From positions 11,173,216-11,237,215 of the forward strand of contig NC_134433.1 of NCBI RefSeq assembly GCF_030867145.1: a stretch of DNA of 64,000 nt. The letters run 5' to 3'. The notes beneath the pieces were generated by a model. That model was not told where the DNA came from and did not search any database. It saw only the letters and a program-made list of their open reading frames with translations. Source of the stretch: Opisthocomus hoazin (taxonomy: Eukaryota > Chordata > Aves > Opisthocomiformes > Opisthocomidae). A program made the position numbers and the translations under genes. Shown here piece after piece: positions 11,931-26,900 of this stretch; position 1 is the first letter of the stretch, and each line of letters begins with the position of its first letter.

Positions 11931-14900
11931 TTTTTCCTCTGTACAGGCTGAAATGCCCAGCTGGCAGCTCAGAGCACCCCAGAAAAAAAACAAACGTGCT
12001 AAGCACTGCAGCTCTGGGTTCTCCAGGGTGCTTAAAAAAAAAAAAAGGTCGCTGTAGCTGGCTGGAGAAATAAATAGCCCAGTTTATGGGCTGGATTCTG
12101 CAGGGTGGGCACAAGAGTGGACACAGAAGCATCATAAAAGCATCTGTTAAATATTAAATGTCACGAGTGTGCAAAACTAACGTGGGGGAAAGGCATACTG
12201 AGAATGGCACACTGCTCCACAGGGTATTTCTCTCCAGTGTTACAGTCTCAGTGCACGGAAGGAAATGGCTTTTTACTCGCAGCAAGGACTCGATATATGA
12301 TCTTTGTTCCGGCACCCAAGCCGTGGCAGGGAATAGGACACGGGAGTCAGTGTGCTGGTGGGAGCAGGTTTGTCCTAACTCACAGGAGACCCATTTCCAC
12401 TGTTACTACAACTTTAATAAGGTACCTTTAGTAGAGGTAAAAATAAAGCAAGATGTGATACACGAGGTCTCAGCTGGATCCCCAACCATCAGCCCATCCT
12501 TGGAGGGGTTTTCACTTCTCCCCCTCCCCAGGAGCCACACACAGGGGGTCTCCTTGCCTGGGGCAGGCTGCGGGACGGACCATATGGCACGTATGTTTTA
12601 TTCGTATAGAAAGGCTGATATGCAGCCTGTAGAGCCTGTGCCTGCACCCAGGGCAGGCAATGAGACACAGGTGGCAAATCCACCACCACTACTTCATCGG
12701 CCCATGCACACATCACACTGCTGTGCCGTAGTACCTCCCTCACAGAGATTTGTTAACTCAGCCTATAGCAATTTCATCCAGAACAAGATTTCTGCTTGCA
12801 AGAAAGAAACTCCAGAAATTTCTTCTATAAGAGGTCAGGCACTGGTTTGCTCAGTACGTCAGTACTCAAAACTGGGCTCCCCTCCTTCCTATGCACAGCT
12901 AATGCCCCCCTGTCTAAATTATTTAAATCACAAGCTCCTTACTGCAAGTTTTTATTTCCTGCTAAGTATTTGCACAGGAGCCAGCCGTCCTGGACCCCGG
13001 GATCTGTCTGGACCCCCCAGTTTGGCCGTGCAAATTCATAAACCAGAAGCAGTTTGCATTTGGAGCGCAACATCATTTATTGATGCTTTGCACACTCAAT
13101 TCTTTCACTGACAGAAACCACCCAGGATGTTGTTCCTGCCACACTTCCCCTCCAGCCGAGCTTCTACCTGCTGTGAAACACATTAATCAGCCAGAAGATA
13201 TTTTGCGTCTATCAGAGTCTTTCTGCAAGGGGCTACCAGCAGCCCAGCTTTCAGCTGCAGAGGGCTAAACGCAAGGCTCTGTGCCCGAAGCTGCTGCAGA
13301 TTTGCTGCAAATCGGGAATATCTTGTCCAAGCTGTCCCGCTCTGCTGTGATATGTGGTTGGGTCCCTTGCACAATCCTCCAGGACCATGCTGCAAAGATC
13401 AAGCCTCTGGAGAAAGACCCCATGTCCCTCAGCCCTTTGCAGACGTTGCATCACCTGAGCTAGCTCTGCTCCACTGGTACAGGCAGGCTGTGCCAGTATC
13501 TCTGCATCCCACAAGGATTTAACTGCTCTGAGAAAGGGAAATAACTAGAAAGGAGCTTTTGTCGATATACTCAGGCATACTGAAGCCCACACCAAATTAC
13601 TGACTTTCATAGGAAAAGGAAAAAACCACAGGTCTAGTAGAGACCATTACCCTGTTATAAAAACAAGAGGGATTTACCTAATCAGTCTCTTCCTCACAGT
13701 GTGGATTAGGTCAATTAGTCATTTATTGCACTTCAGGATGACAGTGATCCTGTGGGCTCAGGAAAGAGTGGGGGTTTTTAAAGAAAGCAGCGTGAGATTG
13801 CTTCCCTTCCCAGCCCATCAGCAGCAAAACAAGCTTGGAGCGCGCTCCATATATAATCAGTGTTACACTGTGCTGCTTGTTCTGGTCAGAAGCTTTTAAA
13901 TGGCCCTAGAAGAAGGATCTGAGTACTGAAAGTCACTACTGTTGGAATACTGAAGTTGACTGAGGTCAGCTGTTGTCAAAGAGGGGAGGAAATGGCCACC
14001 ACAAAATAAAAAAGTACACAAAACATCCAAGCCCGGTTTGGTTAGTTATCTCCACCAGCGCCACACAGCCCTGCTTGTACATGAAAGAAACTAGTCTGTG
14101 GGGGAAGATTTATGCCTTCAGCAACAAAAATATAATTGGAAATCATTCTGCACAGGCTGAAGAGCCCACACCGAGGGGAATCGAAGCAGTAGGCGAGGAA
14201 TGAGAGAGGCATGAAACGGCTGATGCCATGCGCTCCGGAGGGCTCGTTACAGCTGGGTTATCTCAGAATTCTCATTGCATGAGCCCGGTTTGGCTTTTGA
14301 AGGTGATTATTCATTTAAAACGAGTGTTGTGTTCCTGGGGGTATTGGAAGCAGGCAAGAGGGCTGGTGATGGCCACCCTGGAGCACAGGACTGTGCCGGA
14401 GAGCAAGGCAGACACAGAAAGCACTCCTGAGGACATCAAGAAGCTCAAAACCACTTTGGCCAAAAGCATTGCTTGCTGCTCACCAGCCCTTCAGAGAGGA
14501 GCAGAGGACCACAAACGCCTACCCAAAACTGCCCAAGACAAGAGGCAAAATGGTGACCCAAAGGATTAAGCGGACATGAGGGAGGCAGCAGGGGCTGAGC
14601 AGGGCAGAGGGCTGCCCGAAGCGATGAAACCACATTGCGGTTCTCTCACTGCGACTGCCTTCGCATTCGTGCACAAACATTTCGGTGCTCTCCTGGGGTT
14701 CAGCACATCTCGCTTCAGCAGCAGGAGAGGCGGAAGCTCCTGAGCTCATGCAGGGACCTCTCATGTCCTCAGAAACGCAAAGGCTCCCATGTTCCATTTC
14801 CTGGGAGCGCATCGCCTGTAGCTGCTATTGCCAAGGAAACTGATTGACCTTCTTAGCAGTACTCACGTATTGATGCTTACAAGGAAGGGAAAAACCAACT

Positions 14901-17900
14901 AACCTAACCTCTGCAGTGTACCGCACCTAGGTGAGCAACAGATATAATTTCTTCCTGACCTCTCTGTTATGCAGATGTCATCCTGGAAACATCACACAGT
15001 GATCCCCGCGTTCCTTTGCTCCAGGGGCAGCTGAGTTTTTATCTGCCTGGGGGCCATATTCCACCAGCAGACTATACACAGTGAGGGGAGATGATCTTTC
15101 CAGCTGTATTAAATGTCTTCAGCATTAAATTCCAAAGGACAAATGGGAAACCAGATCCGTCACTCACAGTCCTGTGACAGCCTCCAGCGATGTCAGTCTC
15201 ACTGCTTTGTACAAGCAGGCCCCATCTTCAGCTCAAATGCTCAACAGCCGTAAGCAAAAGAGCTGATGACCCTGCAATACCAGAACCTGCCGGGCTTTGG
15301 AGATTCAGCCTTCCCTGCCACGCTGTGGGGGAGTAGAGGTATCTAAGACGATGAAGTGGCATTAAAGGCTCAGTGGGGATTGCTTGCCTCCCCTGCAGCA
15401 CCCCACAACCAGCAACTGCACACTTTCAAGACATGGGTTTGCACACACCCAGGCAGCACATCGTGACTGCTACCTATCACACAAAGCTAGCCAAAAAATA
15501 AGAAATACAACAGGTTTGGGTCCTATGGTGTGTTTACATGTGCGTAGTCAAGGACAGCTCATCCGGGAGGAAGGCAAAGCGAGGAGCAAACACCGTCTCC
15601 CTGCACTGATTACAGCCACGCTCTCTACTTTGAGCCCAGTGCAATAGCCTGGACAATGCCCTGCTGAGCTACAGACCCCCCAAACTTTATCATAAATGCC
15701 CTAGGAGGACTGCAGCCCCTCTCCCGGATGCGTACAGCCCAACGCATCCTTTGCTCTCACATTTTTCCCCTTTTTTACTTACACCCACCACACCCACCTT
15801 TAGGACAAATCTTTTTTTTGTCCCTCATCTTTCCTGTTCTTTATTCAGATGAAAAACTGAATACCAGCTAGAGAGGAGGGTGTCTGAGCAGGGCAGGCAG
15901 GCAGCTTTGTCTGTGCTTACTAGAGGACTGGGGTTTCCCTGGTGCAGCCTCCTCTCTGCCTTAGCAAAACCCAACTTGTGTTGTATTTATTTCCTTTTAA
16001 GCTTTTTTAAAAGAAATACGTATTTGCAGGGCTGCAGCGTGTGGAACATTTCCCGTGTGCTCGCCAGGAACACGCAGCTCTGCAGGGGAGAGCAGAAATA
16101 GTAATTAAGCTGGAAGGGGGTGTGGGTATGGGCTGGTTGTTTTCTTACAGCTGTATTTAGCAGCCTCTGGGCTGTAAAGAAGCAGGTTTGTAGGAAATGG
16201 CTGTTTACGTGGACTGGGTGAATGAAAAATAATAATAGAATCATAGACTGGTTTGCTGTGGAAGGGACCTTATAGATCATGTAGTTGCAACGCCCCTGCC
16301 ACGGGCAGGGACCCCTTCACCAGCCCAGGGTGCTCAAAGCCCCGTCCAACCTGGCCTTGGACACTGCCGGGGAGGGGGCAGCCACAGCTGCTCTGGGCAG
16401 CCTGGGCCAGGGCCTCACCACCCGCAGAGTAAAGAATTTCTTCCATTTATCTAATCTAAATCTGCGCTCTTTTAGCTGAAAGCCATTACCCCTTGTCCTG
16501 ATCACAAATGCTGCAGAAGAGCAGCAGGTCGGCTGACTTCTATTGTCCTTACAAATATTTATTGGAAAATGCAGTGCTTGGGGAGCGTGAAGAGTGCTTT
16601 GCAGGGACTGAGCAGGATTTCTGTGCTTATAACGGCAGATATTTAGTGAGTGCCCTCCTGGGCAGATGCTGCTGTTCCCGGGTGCAGATGCAACCAAGCC
16701 CTTGAAGATAGGAGCACTCCAAGCTGCCTGGAGTACAGCTACAGCGAAATCCCAATATCGACAAATGCTGGGCTGCCATTTGACTGAGCAGACAGGTCCA
16801 GAGGAGAGCCACCAGCCCTGCATACACCCCAGGGTCTCTCCCTCCAAAATCAAGAGTCAAGCCACACACAAAATCGGGCCTTTTTCACTTAAACCATAAC
16901 TCAACAGCTGGGGAGTGCTTTTGAAGGCTGTAAGCCAGGCCATAACAAAACCTACAGGAATGCTCTGGTTATTGGAGGAAAATCACCTCTTGCAAGAATG
17001 CTTCAGCTGCACCGGGTTAAACAGAGAACAAACCAGCAGGAACAAAGGAAGACGTGTGCAGTATGCGTTTTTCCTGGGGAGAAGGTGACTGATGGGATTG
17101 CAATGAAGGACACAAAACCAGAGAAGGTTGAGACCTGGGCAAATCTCTCCCACAAAACCAGGGATTAAAAAAACATCCGCATAAAAACCCAGGAGGCTAA
17201 AACTTTCAGCTGCTCCCATCCTACCTGAAGCCTGATATTTTTTCCCCTTACTAATAGAAGAAAAAGTCCTAGCTAGGGAAATCTTTTGCATTATTTATTG
17301 GCAGCTCCTGCTGGTGTGTTTAACGCTGGCCCTGGAGATAACGAATAGTCTGCTCCAGCTCAGCTGATAGGGGAAAATGTATATAGCAGCATCTGGAAAA
17401 GTATTATCCCTCAAGGACTACCTGCTTTACATACAAAACACTGAGCAAGCACAGTTAGAAACAAGAGGGGCTTTAGCTCTTGCTGATCAAGGAGCTCTGA
17501 ACCAAAATTACATCGCAGTTCAGATGTGTGCAGTTTTTGTTGGAATTGTTTTCCTTGCTGGAGCGAGAAGACCGATGCCAAAATACTTCAGAGCCCAGGA
17601 AAAAAGTGCCGGCTGACAAGTACTTGAGCACTGGGGAGGACAGGGATGGACAGATCTGGCCCCCCTCCCCTTCCAGCCCAGCAATTGTCTCCCACATTTC
17701 AGTGAACAAATACTGCCCATGACCACGGGCAGTGCGGCATCCCTCCACCATGCACTCAAAGCTAACGCCCAGCTAAAGTAACTCCCAACTTATTTCTTTA
17801 AAGAAGATGGTTTTGAAGACCAGTTTCCCTAAACTGTCAGGATTAATATTGGCTTTGGAAATATCTTGCGGATTTTTGCTATGCAATCCATGTGCCCTAC

Positions 17901-20900
17901 ACTAGTGAGAGCATCAAGGGAAAGCCTGCAAGGCTAGCTTAGCAGCTCTCAGCCTCTGAGTACTAAGTTGGCAGCTCAGCCTTCAGAGGTCACAGCTAAA
18001 TTGAGTAGATTTCATTGATAGCACCATTAATTGCCTGCCCAGCAGAAAGCTGCAGCATGATGGACGACCAGTTAATTTACAACAGATCGCTCATAGGAAG
18101 CTTATTACAGAGAAACACAGTAGCAATTAACCAGGCGGTAGCAACTACTGCTCTTCTGCTACCTTGTGAGATGGTCGAGCTTATAACCAAACTTACTGAC
18201 CTCCTTTTTTAGACCTTGCAATAACCAATGTCTCCAAGGAACTTCATAAAAGAATGCCGAAAAAGAGCTGTACATCCAAAATATGTTCTTTATATTGAGC
18301 TGAAAGCTTGCTGGGAATAAAATGTGGATGTTACCGTATTTCTTTGAGCAGCCATAATCACTAAGCTGGCAGGGAAATAAAGTATTCAATCTATTTTGCT
18401 TGTGCATTACCATTAACAAATGTCAGCGCAGAATTTGTTTACGAGGACGTACTGCAAGAGCTTTGCTAACTGGAAAGGAGGGGAGGAACCCTGAATCCCA
18501 AGCTGGCCCTGCAGGACAGGTATTTAGGAATACAGTGCCAACCGTTTACATGAAAACTGCCTAAGCCCATGGCTCAATTACTCCTGGTCGATGGGGAATT
18601 GGAGACGCTTTGTTTATAGCTCCTTCTGGCAGCTTTGGGCTTGCATTTTTTATCTTCTCTTCTGTAAATATGCAGGGAACACAGCTGGTTTTACCTTTGG
18701 CTTAGTTTATGGTTTTGCATAACACTGAAGACCTGATTTTAATAGAGTTGGAAAAGATGCAACCCGTCCACCACCACCTTTAAATGTTTGTGCCGATTTC
18801 TAAATTCATTCCCCAGGTTTTCTGCCCCATAACAGCTTATTGATTCTGTGGCTTCTGTGCCATCCTTCATTCTTCTTTGCTATTTCATTAATTCAATTGG
18901 AGGAGAAAATGAACCTGCGAAGTCTATATAACACCCTCCAAGAAGGGTTCGGTTAGCTGCATCTGGCGGGTTGGGCTGAGCCATCAGTTGCCAGCACAGC
19001 TCTTTAGTGACCCTGTTGCACGCTACATCCCTCTGTGAATTGTTAGCAAAAGCAAAAATTAAGAGTTTGAGGTTTACAAGAGACGCATAGGGCTACTGCT
19101 TTGTGCTGTGCCAAGAAGAGGAGAAAAATCAATGTATCACTCACTGAAGATTTTTCTAGGTGAGGTTGCTCTGTTTCTGGCTCTCCCCATGGCTCACTGG
19201 GTTACCTGTCAGTTGTGTCCTTTCCCAGCGGGAACCAGAGCTCCCCTTGGTCTGTGCAAGCCTTTGCGGAGGTGCTCTGTGATCAGGATTTTGCATCGCA
19301 AACAGCAGCTGAAGGTCTCCGCCAGCAGCACGGCCATGAGCAATAGCGATGGACATGCTAAACACAATGTGAAAAATCACAGCTACATGATGCGCCTTAT
19401 TAAAGGCATGCCTGTCCTACAGGTGTAAACTCCTGGAATAGATATGCAGAGACTCATATATATAAGGAAAACTACAAGAATTTATATGCAAAACTGTAAG
19501 ATAAAGGAAGGGACATTGGCTATAACAAATACGGAAAATCCAGCTGCATCACCACAGGAATGAGCCTCCCTTTTTCTTTTTTGCAGCTGCCTCATGTCTT
19601 GCTACTACCTCCAGGTAAGACCTGCAGTTCCAGTTGTCTTATATAAATTAAATATAAGGCAGTAAAGAATCGATCTCTGAGCACCATGCGCATCACGCTC
19701 TGGTACCTGCTAACCTGCTCTTACCAAACTCCCACTGAATCCTGCACATGAAGATGCAGGCAGAGGATCTCAGAGGTAGACAGATTTTCAAACGCACAAA
19801 ACAAAAGGCATCTGCTTCTGACTGCATGCCTTCACACATCGCTTTCTAATAGGAGAACTTCACCATTGCTTTTTTGTTTCATTTCATCTCCTTCACTGCA
19901 CACTTCTGCTTGTTAAATTACGACTTTAAAGGCTGAGTGTTTTTCCAGCCACTCTGGGGGAAGCTGCGGTTTCTTGCAAGCTCAGAGCTCCCCTCCACCA
20001 CGTGCACAGGAAACAGCTTTGCACAGAGCTGCAGGCTGAAACGCAAAACTTAGCCTTTATTTGTGCCCTTCACGTGCCTCCCTTTGCCATGAAAGCCTGC
20101 CAACTATGTTCAGGTTCTTTGTGAGAGACGGAAAGAAAAAGATAATCAGGCAAATTACAAGGGGGAGATTTTCAAAGGAACAAAGCATCTACTTCTCCCT
20201 TCCAAGCAGCTGGAGAGGCTTTGCAAGCGTGCGTAAAGCCAACTGGGTGATACGCATTTTCCCAACAACTGGCAAAAGTTACTGCAAAGATCACTCCATT
20301 GTTCAGCCAGGAAAAAAAAAAAAAAGAAACAAACAAACAAAAAAACAACCAAGCAGCAGAACAGCTTAAAGCATTGCAACACTCGGGAGATAGGAGCTGT
20401 ACTTCACTACTGCTCATTTCTAACCTCAGCTCACATCAGCGGTACGTCAGGCCCGTTCGGTAAATTGGCAGCATGGGAAGACGTTTGCAATGCACTAAAC
20501 TAAATGAATCAAGTCCCCAGCGTCACTGGGAGAAAACCTGGCTTTCTGTCCCAGAGGTAGTTAAATTCAGTCTTCTGCACATCTCTCGCTGCTTAAACTG
20601 TCCTCGTTCTAGCTCATCAACCTGAGTGGATATTGCTTCTTTAAGCGATAATACTAATTAGGAAGTGGTAGAAGGCGAGAACTATTTTCCCCACACCTAC
20701 ACAACACGCACAGTGGAACTGCAGCTCTAATTTAGGTAGTGCTTTTCATATAGACTACATCTCGCAGGCTGATCTTAGCAGCTCAGGTTTGTACATCAGC
20801 AAAATCACCCATCTGATGGGCAAATTCTGCTCCAACACCACCTGTGCCAAGAAAGCCTCATGTAAAAGTTAGTCCCACACAAATTCAGCACAGCTCACAC

Positions 20901-23900
20901 GAAAGGGATTAAACCAGCATTCTCTGATGGTAACTGCCAAGCAAGAGGCAAGCCAGCGGTGATACCTGACGGGAAATCAGCTCCAGCCCAGGGCATTTCT
21001 GAAGCAATGCCATGTAGCCATAGCTAAACATCGCCTGTCCTGTACAACTCTTGCATATTTGTCTAGAGGTCTCTATTATCTTGTCCTTATTTTAATCTGT
21101 GTGTTCCTCCAAGTCATCCATTTCTTTTCCCTTTCCCTCCTAGCCCACCAAAGCATCTTCCAAAGTAACAGACACTAACAGCCTCCTCTCGAAACCCCTC
21201 CGCACACCAGGATCAGTATTTTCCCATGACCACCAATTACTCCCTTCTCCCTCCTTAATTTCTAGGAAAATCTGGAGGGTGCGATTAGACACCAGCTTCT
21301 CTGGGAAATCATAATTTTTCCTACCTGCTTTAACTTCCTCTTCTAACGGACATAGGTATCACCTCTTCTTCCTCTTGCAAGGGTGACCTTCTGCCTGCTA
21401 GTCTCCTCTTTCAAAGGCTTCTTACTTAATCATTGATGGAAAATGAAACTTCTCCTCCTCGCCTACCTCGAAAACCACCCAGCGCTGCCCAGAAGTTTGC
21501 TGTTTCATCCTTGGAGCTTGCCACCCTGCGAGCAGCAGGAGAAATTAGAAAACCATAGTATTATTTTTATAAAGTATTGGATTCTGCTAAGGGAAGAAAG
21601 AAAGAAAGAAAGTAAAAGAAAACCCAAAGTCCCTGCTCTGTGCCTCTTCAGGGGCAGTGTTAAATGGGGCTGGATGTTTAAAATGAAATGGAGCTAAAGA
21701 GCCTCACCTGGGACCCCCAGCAAATACCAGCTGTTTAATCAATAAAGGTCAGCAAATGCCCTGACCTCGTTCAAGCCAAGCCCTGCATCAGTCTGTGAGC
21801 ATCCTCAAGGCTTTTAACGAGATTATTCAAGCTCTAACATTGTTCAGCACAGACTGGGCCACCCCTTCTTCCAATGACCAGCAGACCTGGCTTTTTAACA
21901 GGTGATCAGATTGCCAGGGGCTGTAGGGCAGGAGGAGGAAAATTGCCAGACTGATTGGATGCAATTTTAATGCCTCAGATCAGGAGTCAGACCTGCCTGT
22001 GAAGGATGAACCTGTGCGCTTTGGTGAAAAGTCTCTGCTGCATCTGACAGCTTAAATCTTATTTTGTAGTTACAGTTCTGCACAAATATCCTCTCTGAAC
22101 TGACCGAAAATCCACACCCACCACATCTCGGCCCCTGAACGTACTCTCCTGAGGTGCTAAAGAGGGAAAAACTTTCCCCAAGTCCAGTGTAACTTTACTG
22201 CCAGTTTCTGCTTTCTTTTTATCCGTTTCTTGTGCCACGATCTCAGATTTCCTCTGTGCACTTCACATGTCTTTTGCAGCATCCCATCTACAAACTCCAT
22301 GACCTTAACCTGCTGCTCCCTCGATGAGAGGAGCTCCCCTGGACGCAGAGCAGTGTTCTCCCTCTCCCCTTGGTAGCAGAAACTCCCTCCAAAGACACAA
22401 GCTAACGAGCTTTCATTCAACCACCAAACAAACCAACCCCCAAAATGGGCTGAACTTCACCAACAGCCAGCCACCCAGGGCAGGGGCAGCCATCAGACCA
22501 GAGCTGTCCCTTCACCCGTGTCACCAGCTCCGGCCATCACACCAGTGCTTCAGATAATTTTGGTGTCATTGCTGTGACCTCGGGTCCTGCTCTCCTCCCC
22601 ACAACCCTTCTTTTTCCCGGCTTTAGCCTCTGAGCTGCGGATACGCTGCCAAGTGACACAGTGTTGCTGTCATCTCCAAAGACCGTTTTGAAGCTTAAAA
22701 GCAGCAGCTTTGAAATACTTTCTCCTTGATGTGGTCTCCCATTTTTGGCTACCAAACAGCCTGGCGCTGACACATAAGCTTTATGTTGCCTCCTGCAAAC
22801 ACGGAGCATCTCAGCAGCATACAGGCTGGTTTAGGGAGATGACTGGATACATATTAAATCAAATTCAAAGTGCACGTACCTTGCCACAGCATCTTCCCAT
22901 TACCTTCCGAAATCACTGTGCATTTCAAACCTCACAGTTCGCACTTTGCTTTGAAACAATTCTCATCAACTTCACAGCAGGTATCCTATGTACTTCACAC
23001 CCCGAGGAGCACTCGGCACAAAGATTTTATTATTTACTGCCTCAGTTGAAGGTAATAAATATCTGATTTAACACAGTTAAGTAAAATTGCTTTATCCAAC
23101 AACTGACCAAATTGGCCTTCCCTTTCCTCACTCACCCCAGCAAGGCTCTGATCTCATTTCTTCGTCTCTAAGGAGGAAGTCATACAGCTTCACAGGAACG
23201 CTGGCAGACCGTTTCAAGATTTTCTGATGAAGGCACCAGAGATGTTAAGCATTGTCAGGCATTTCCTCTGCTGGCCATATAAAACGACTGGACACGTTCA
23301 CAGATCGCCTGAAACACCAGTATTGCATTTTCTGTCAGGTAAGGGCTGTGGTAACTGAATGACTACAGGCAGTGTTCTATACCCCTAGTATCTTGACCCA
23401 GGTATTTATTCATAGAGTTTACGCTGTTCAGGAAAATTTGTTATAAGCTTAGACTTTGCTTCTTAGCTAGGAAGTTTGTCTCTGAATGTTCCATCAAACC
23501 TATGCCACCTTTCAGTTAATGATGGCACCCAAGGTAAACACACAGCCAACACAAACACATCATCAGATGCAGACAGCATGCTTACAGGATACAAGAAAAA
23601 CAGAGGCAACCAAACCTGAAGAAACTATCCTCCTACAGGATCTGGAAAATCCCAAGCAAGAAAGTAATTTTAAAAAAAATCCCTATAAAATAAACCAATA
23701 AAAAACCCAAGGACAGCCCACAAAAAAGCCATAGGCAGCTTTAGAAATATGGATCATTATTTCATTTGTTTAGAGAGTTCATTTTGCAGCTGTGCTGTGC
23801 AATTATTTTACCACAATCCATTACAAATAAAAAGCCTGTTACAAAAAAAAAAAAATTTGTAAGTATTGACTTGCAAAAACTAACAGGATTCTAATAAAAA

Positions 23901-26900
23901 AAAAAAGCACCTACAGGAAATGTCTTAATTATTGGAGATGAAACTTTTAACATTTCAAGTTGATTAAAACAGCAGGGATTTCAAATTCCGTCTCCACGGC
24001 GTAACTGATTTTCTCATTTGCATTTTGCTCAGGTTTTACAGTTCCCCACACAGGTGCCGGGCTGCGCGGTGCTTATGGACTTCAGCTGAGCTGAAGCTCA
24101 CCACCCACCACCAAGCAGACGCAGCAGGGCTTTGCCGCCTCGAGTCGCCAGCTTCAGCAAGCAGCCGGGCTTGCAAGTCCTGAGGCTGTATGCATCTGAA
24201 CGAAAGGTAATGAAGGGCAAGTAATTCTTCACGTAGTATTTTTATTTTTACTAAAGAAAACCAAATTTTAGCTCCTTTGGCTCCTCATCACACTGTTTAT
24301 GTATGCACTCTTGTGTTGCTGCTGTCTGCTTAGGCCAGAAACTCTTTGGGGCTGGGCCCACTACTGCAACAGGCCTGCATAGTGTCAAGGAAAGCAGAGG
24401 CTCAGCATTTGCTGGTCCTGCACTAAAAAACATTATTAGCAGCTAATTAAAGAGTCATATATTCACTGTGTGGGGGATTCTCTGCATGTTAATGAAAGTT
24501 GCAAATCTTATTAGACAACCAAGAAGGAACCAGCAGTAAAACCAAAACAAGCATCTTCCAAGGCTGCAACATCTCTTCCTCTACAACTGCTCTGAACTGG
24601 GTCACTGCACCATCTCGTGGGCTCGAGCACCGGGAGGTAAAACAGGGCCGATGTTATTCTCCCTCATCCTGAATTAGACTACAGGAACATAGAATGCTTA
24701 CTGTTTTTTAAAATTTGTCGTTCTTGCATGCGCTAAATCAAATTCCACCTGTTAAATTCTTACAATTTTAAGCAGTATTAGGATCAGTTCATAACATTTG
24801 GGCTAAAATTGTTTTTAAGCATAAAATCAAGACAATAAATTACATGAACTGACAAAATAAGGTGGATGCTTGTCCTACCAGACCACTAAATGATGTGTCA
24901 ACCTTGTCTTTCTTTACAGGAACACTTGAAATGTGATAAAGCTTTGGCAGCACAAAGTCAATCAGGTGCTAGGAACATTGCTGAGCCGGAGCCTGGGCAA
25001 GCGTGAGAAAGACCAAACAGCCCCCGGCTATTTTGAGCCTTCACTCTTTGCTCACAGTCACTGCCTGTAGTATCTGAGAAATTATTACAGACAAAGCATT
25101 TGCTAATGTGGCAGATGGAAGAAAACAAACCCATAAATTTTCCTTGCACAACACTAGTATCCTCTTACTTGTTTCTTGCTAGAAAAGAGCAACTCCTTTG
25201 ACAGGGCCTTGCACCTCTTTCACTAATTTGAAATGAGAGAAAAATTGAAAAATTAACTGCTCTTCCATCTGCCTTTGAGAGAAGAGGAGTGAAGTTTCAA
25301 AATTTAGGACTGATTTCATTCTGCAAAGGTCTGCCCCTTCCTCCCTTCTCATTAAGTGGATAAAGCCAGCTAAAACTGATTCAGCTGAAACAGCAGCTAC
25401 CAAGCCAACAAAATCCACATCTTTAGATTTTAGCTAATAGCTGGGATATATTAATTATAGTAATTTATGGTTTTGCCTCAGTGATTATTTTAATGCTGAT
25501 GTAGATACGATTGCTTTATAATACTAAGCAAGAAATAATGATGATAACCAGCATTTATATGAAACATGAAGCCTATGATTTACATAAAGGACACTGTGCT
25601 TGCAAGGCAGCCATTTCCCCATGTTAACATCTCTCCTCCCAAAGACACGAGCCTCTTCACACTTGCTTTCTTGCCCTTCATCATTTCCATGCAACACTGG
25701 AGAGATGCAGGGATGAAACCAGCGCAGCTTCCCGGGCACATGCAAGGAAACCATGTGCACAATGCCCATTCCGACTCATTCTACCTCAAACGTGACACGT
25801 GATGACCTGCCCACAATTTGTGCTTCTTTCCTAAAGTCTCACGACAAATTCCCTGAAGAGAGATCACGGCTCAGTCCCACCCCATCTTGTTTAGTGCCCC
25901 AGAACCTGAGGATTTGAGCCCAGTTACTACTGAACGCATATTCACATCACAGAGGGATTTTTGCAGTTGGCACAGAAGGAAAGACGCCAACGGGAAGGGC
26001 AGCACCCAGTGCAGCTGCTCTACATCAGGTCAGCAGTCACATATTTTGTGGGTAGTACATAACCACTGCATTTTCTCTCACAAACCAATTACTACATAAC
26101 ATTGCCATCTCTCCTTGCTAAAAGCTGGTACTCAGCCACTCTCAGCTTCGCTGCGCAAGATATTTTTTCTTTCTGCTTTAATGCTTTCATCTATTTTAGA
26201 TTCATCCATGGTTGTTGGCTGTTAAGTGCCAGGGACTCCTGCCAACTGTTCTCTTAAACCTTTAGAAAATCCAAAATAATTGTATTTTAGTATCAGGATT
26301 TTTTCTTCTGCTTATGCCCCAACACTGTATAGTTGATGTGCTCCAAATGTAATCAAAACAGAGTGATTTCATTTCCCTTCCCCTCAAGCACTACAAGATA
26401 AATAGTAGGTTATATATGCTCCCATGTAAGATCATAGTAATATGTTTAGGGCATCTATTTTGTTCAAAAGGCACCATATTCTAATAGGAATAACACTTTT
26501 CCATTCATTCATCTTAGCAAAAAAACTGCCTGTTGGAGGATCCCTGATGAGGAACTTTGGTTTTGATGAAAACAATAAACCAGTAATACTGAAATGAAAC
26601 TCATGAATAGTTAACTGTAATAGATACCACCAACTTGGAACCTCAAACTCAGATAAACTGTTTCCTGTTTACATGAATATTCCCAGATCAACTCTTCTCT
26701 ACTGTAATGAGATAATTCTGATACATACTAGAAGGAACAATTACAAGAACAAGTTGCAGCAAACCTATCTTGAGCAAATTAAACAGCACATTAAACAGTC
26801 TAGCAAAAATCTGCCGAGGTGTTTCTGTTTACGGAGGGCATGTGGCTACACTTGCCGCTATTATCATTAATGGTGTACAGAATGCCATTTAAAAAATGAA

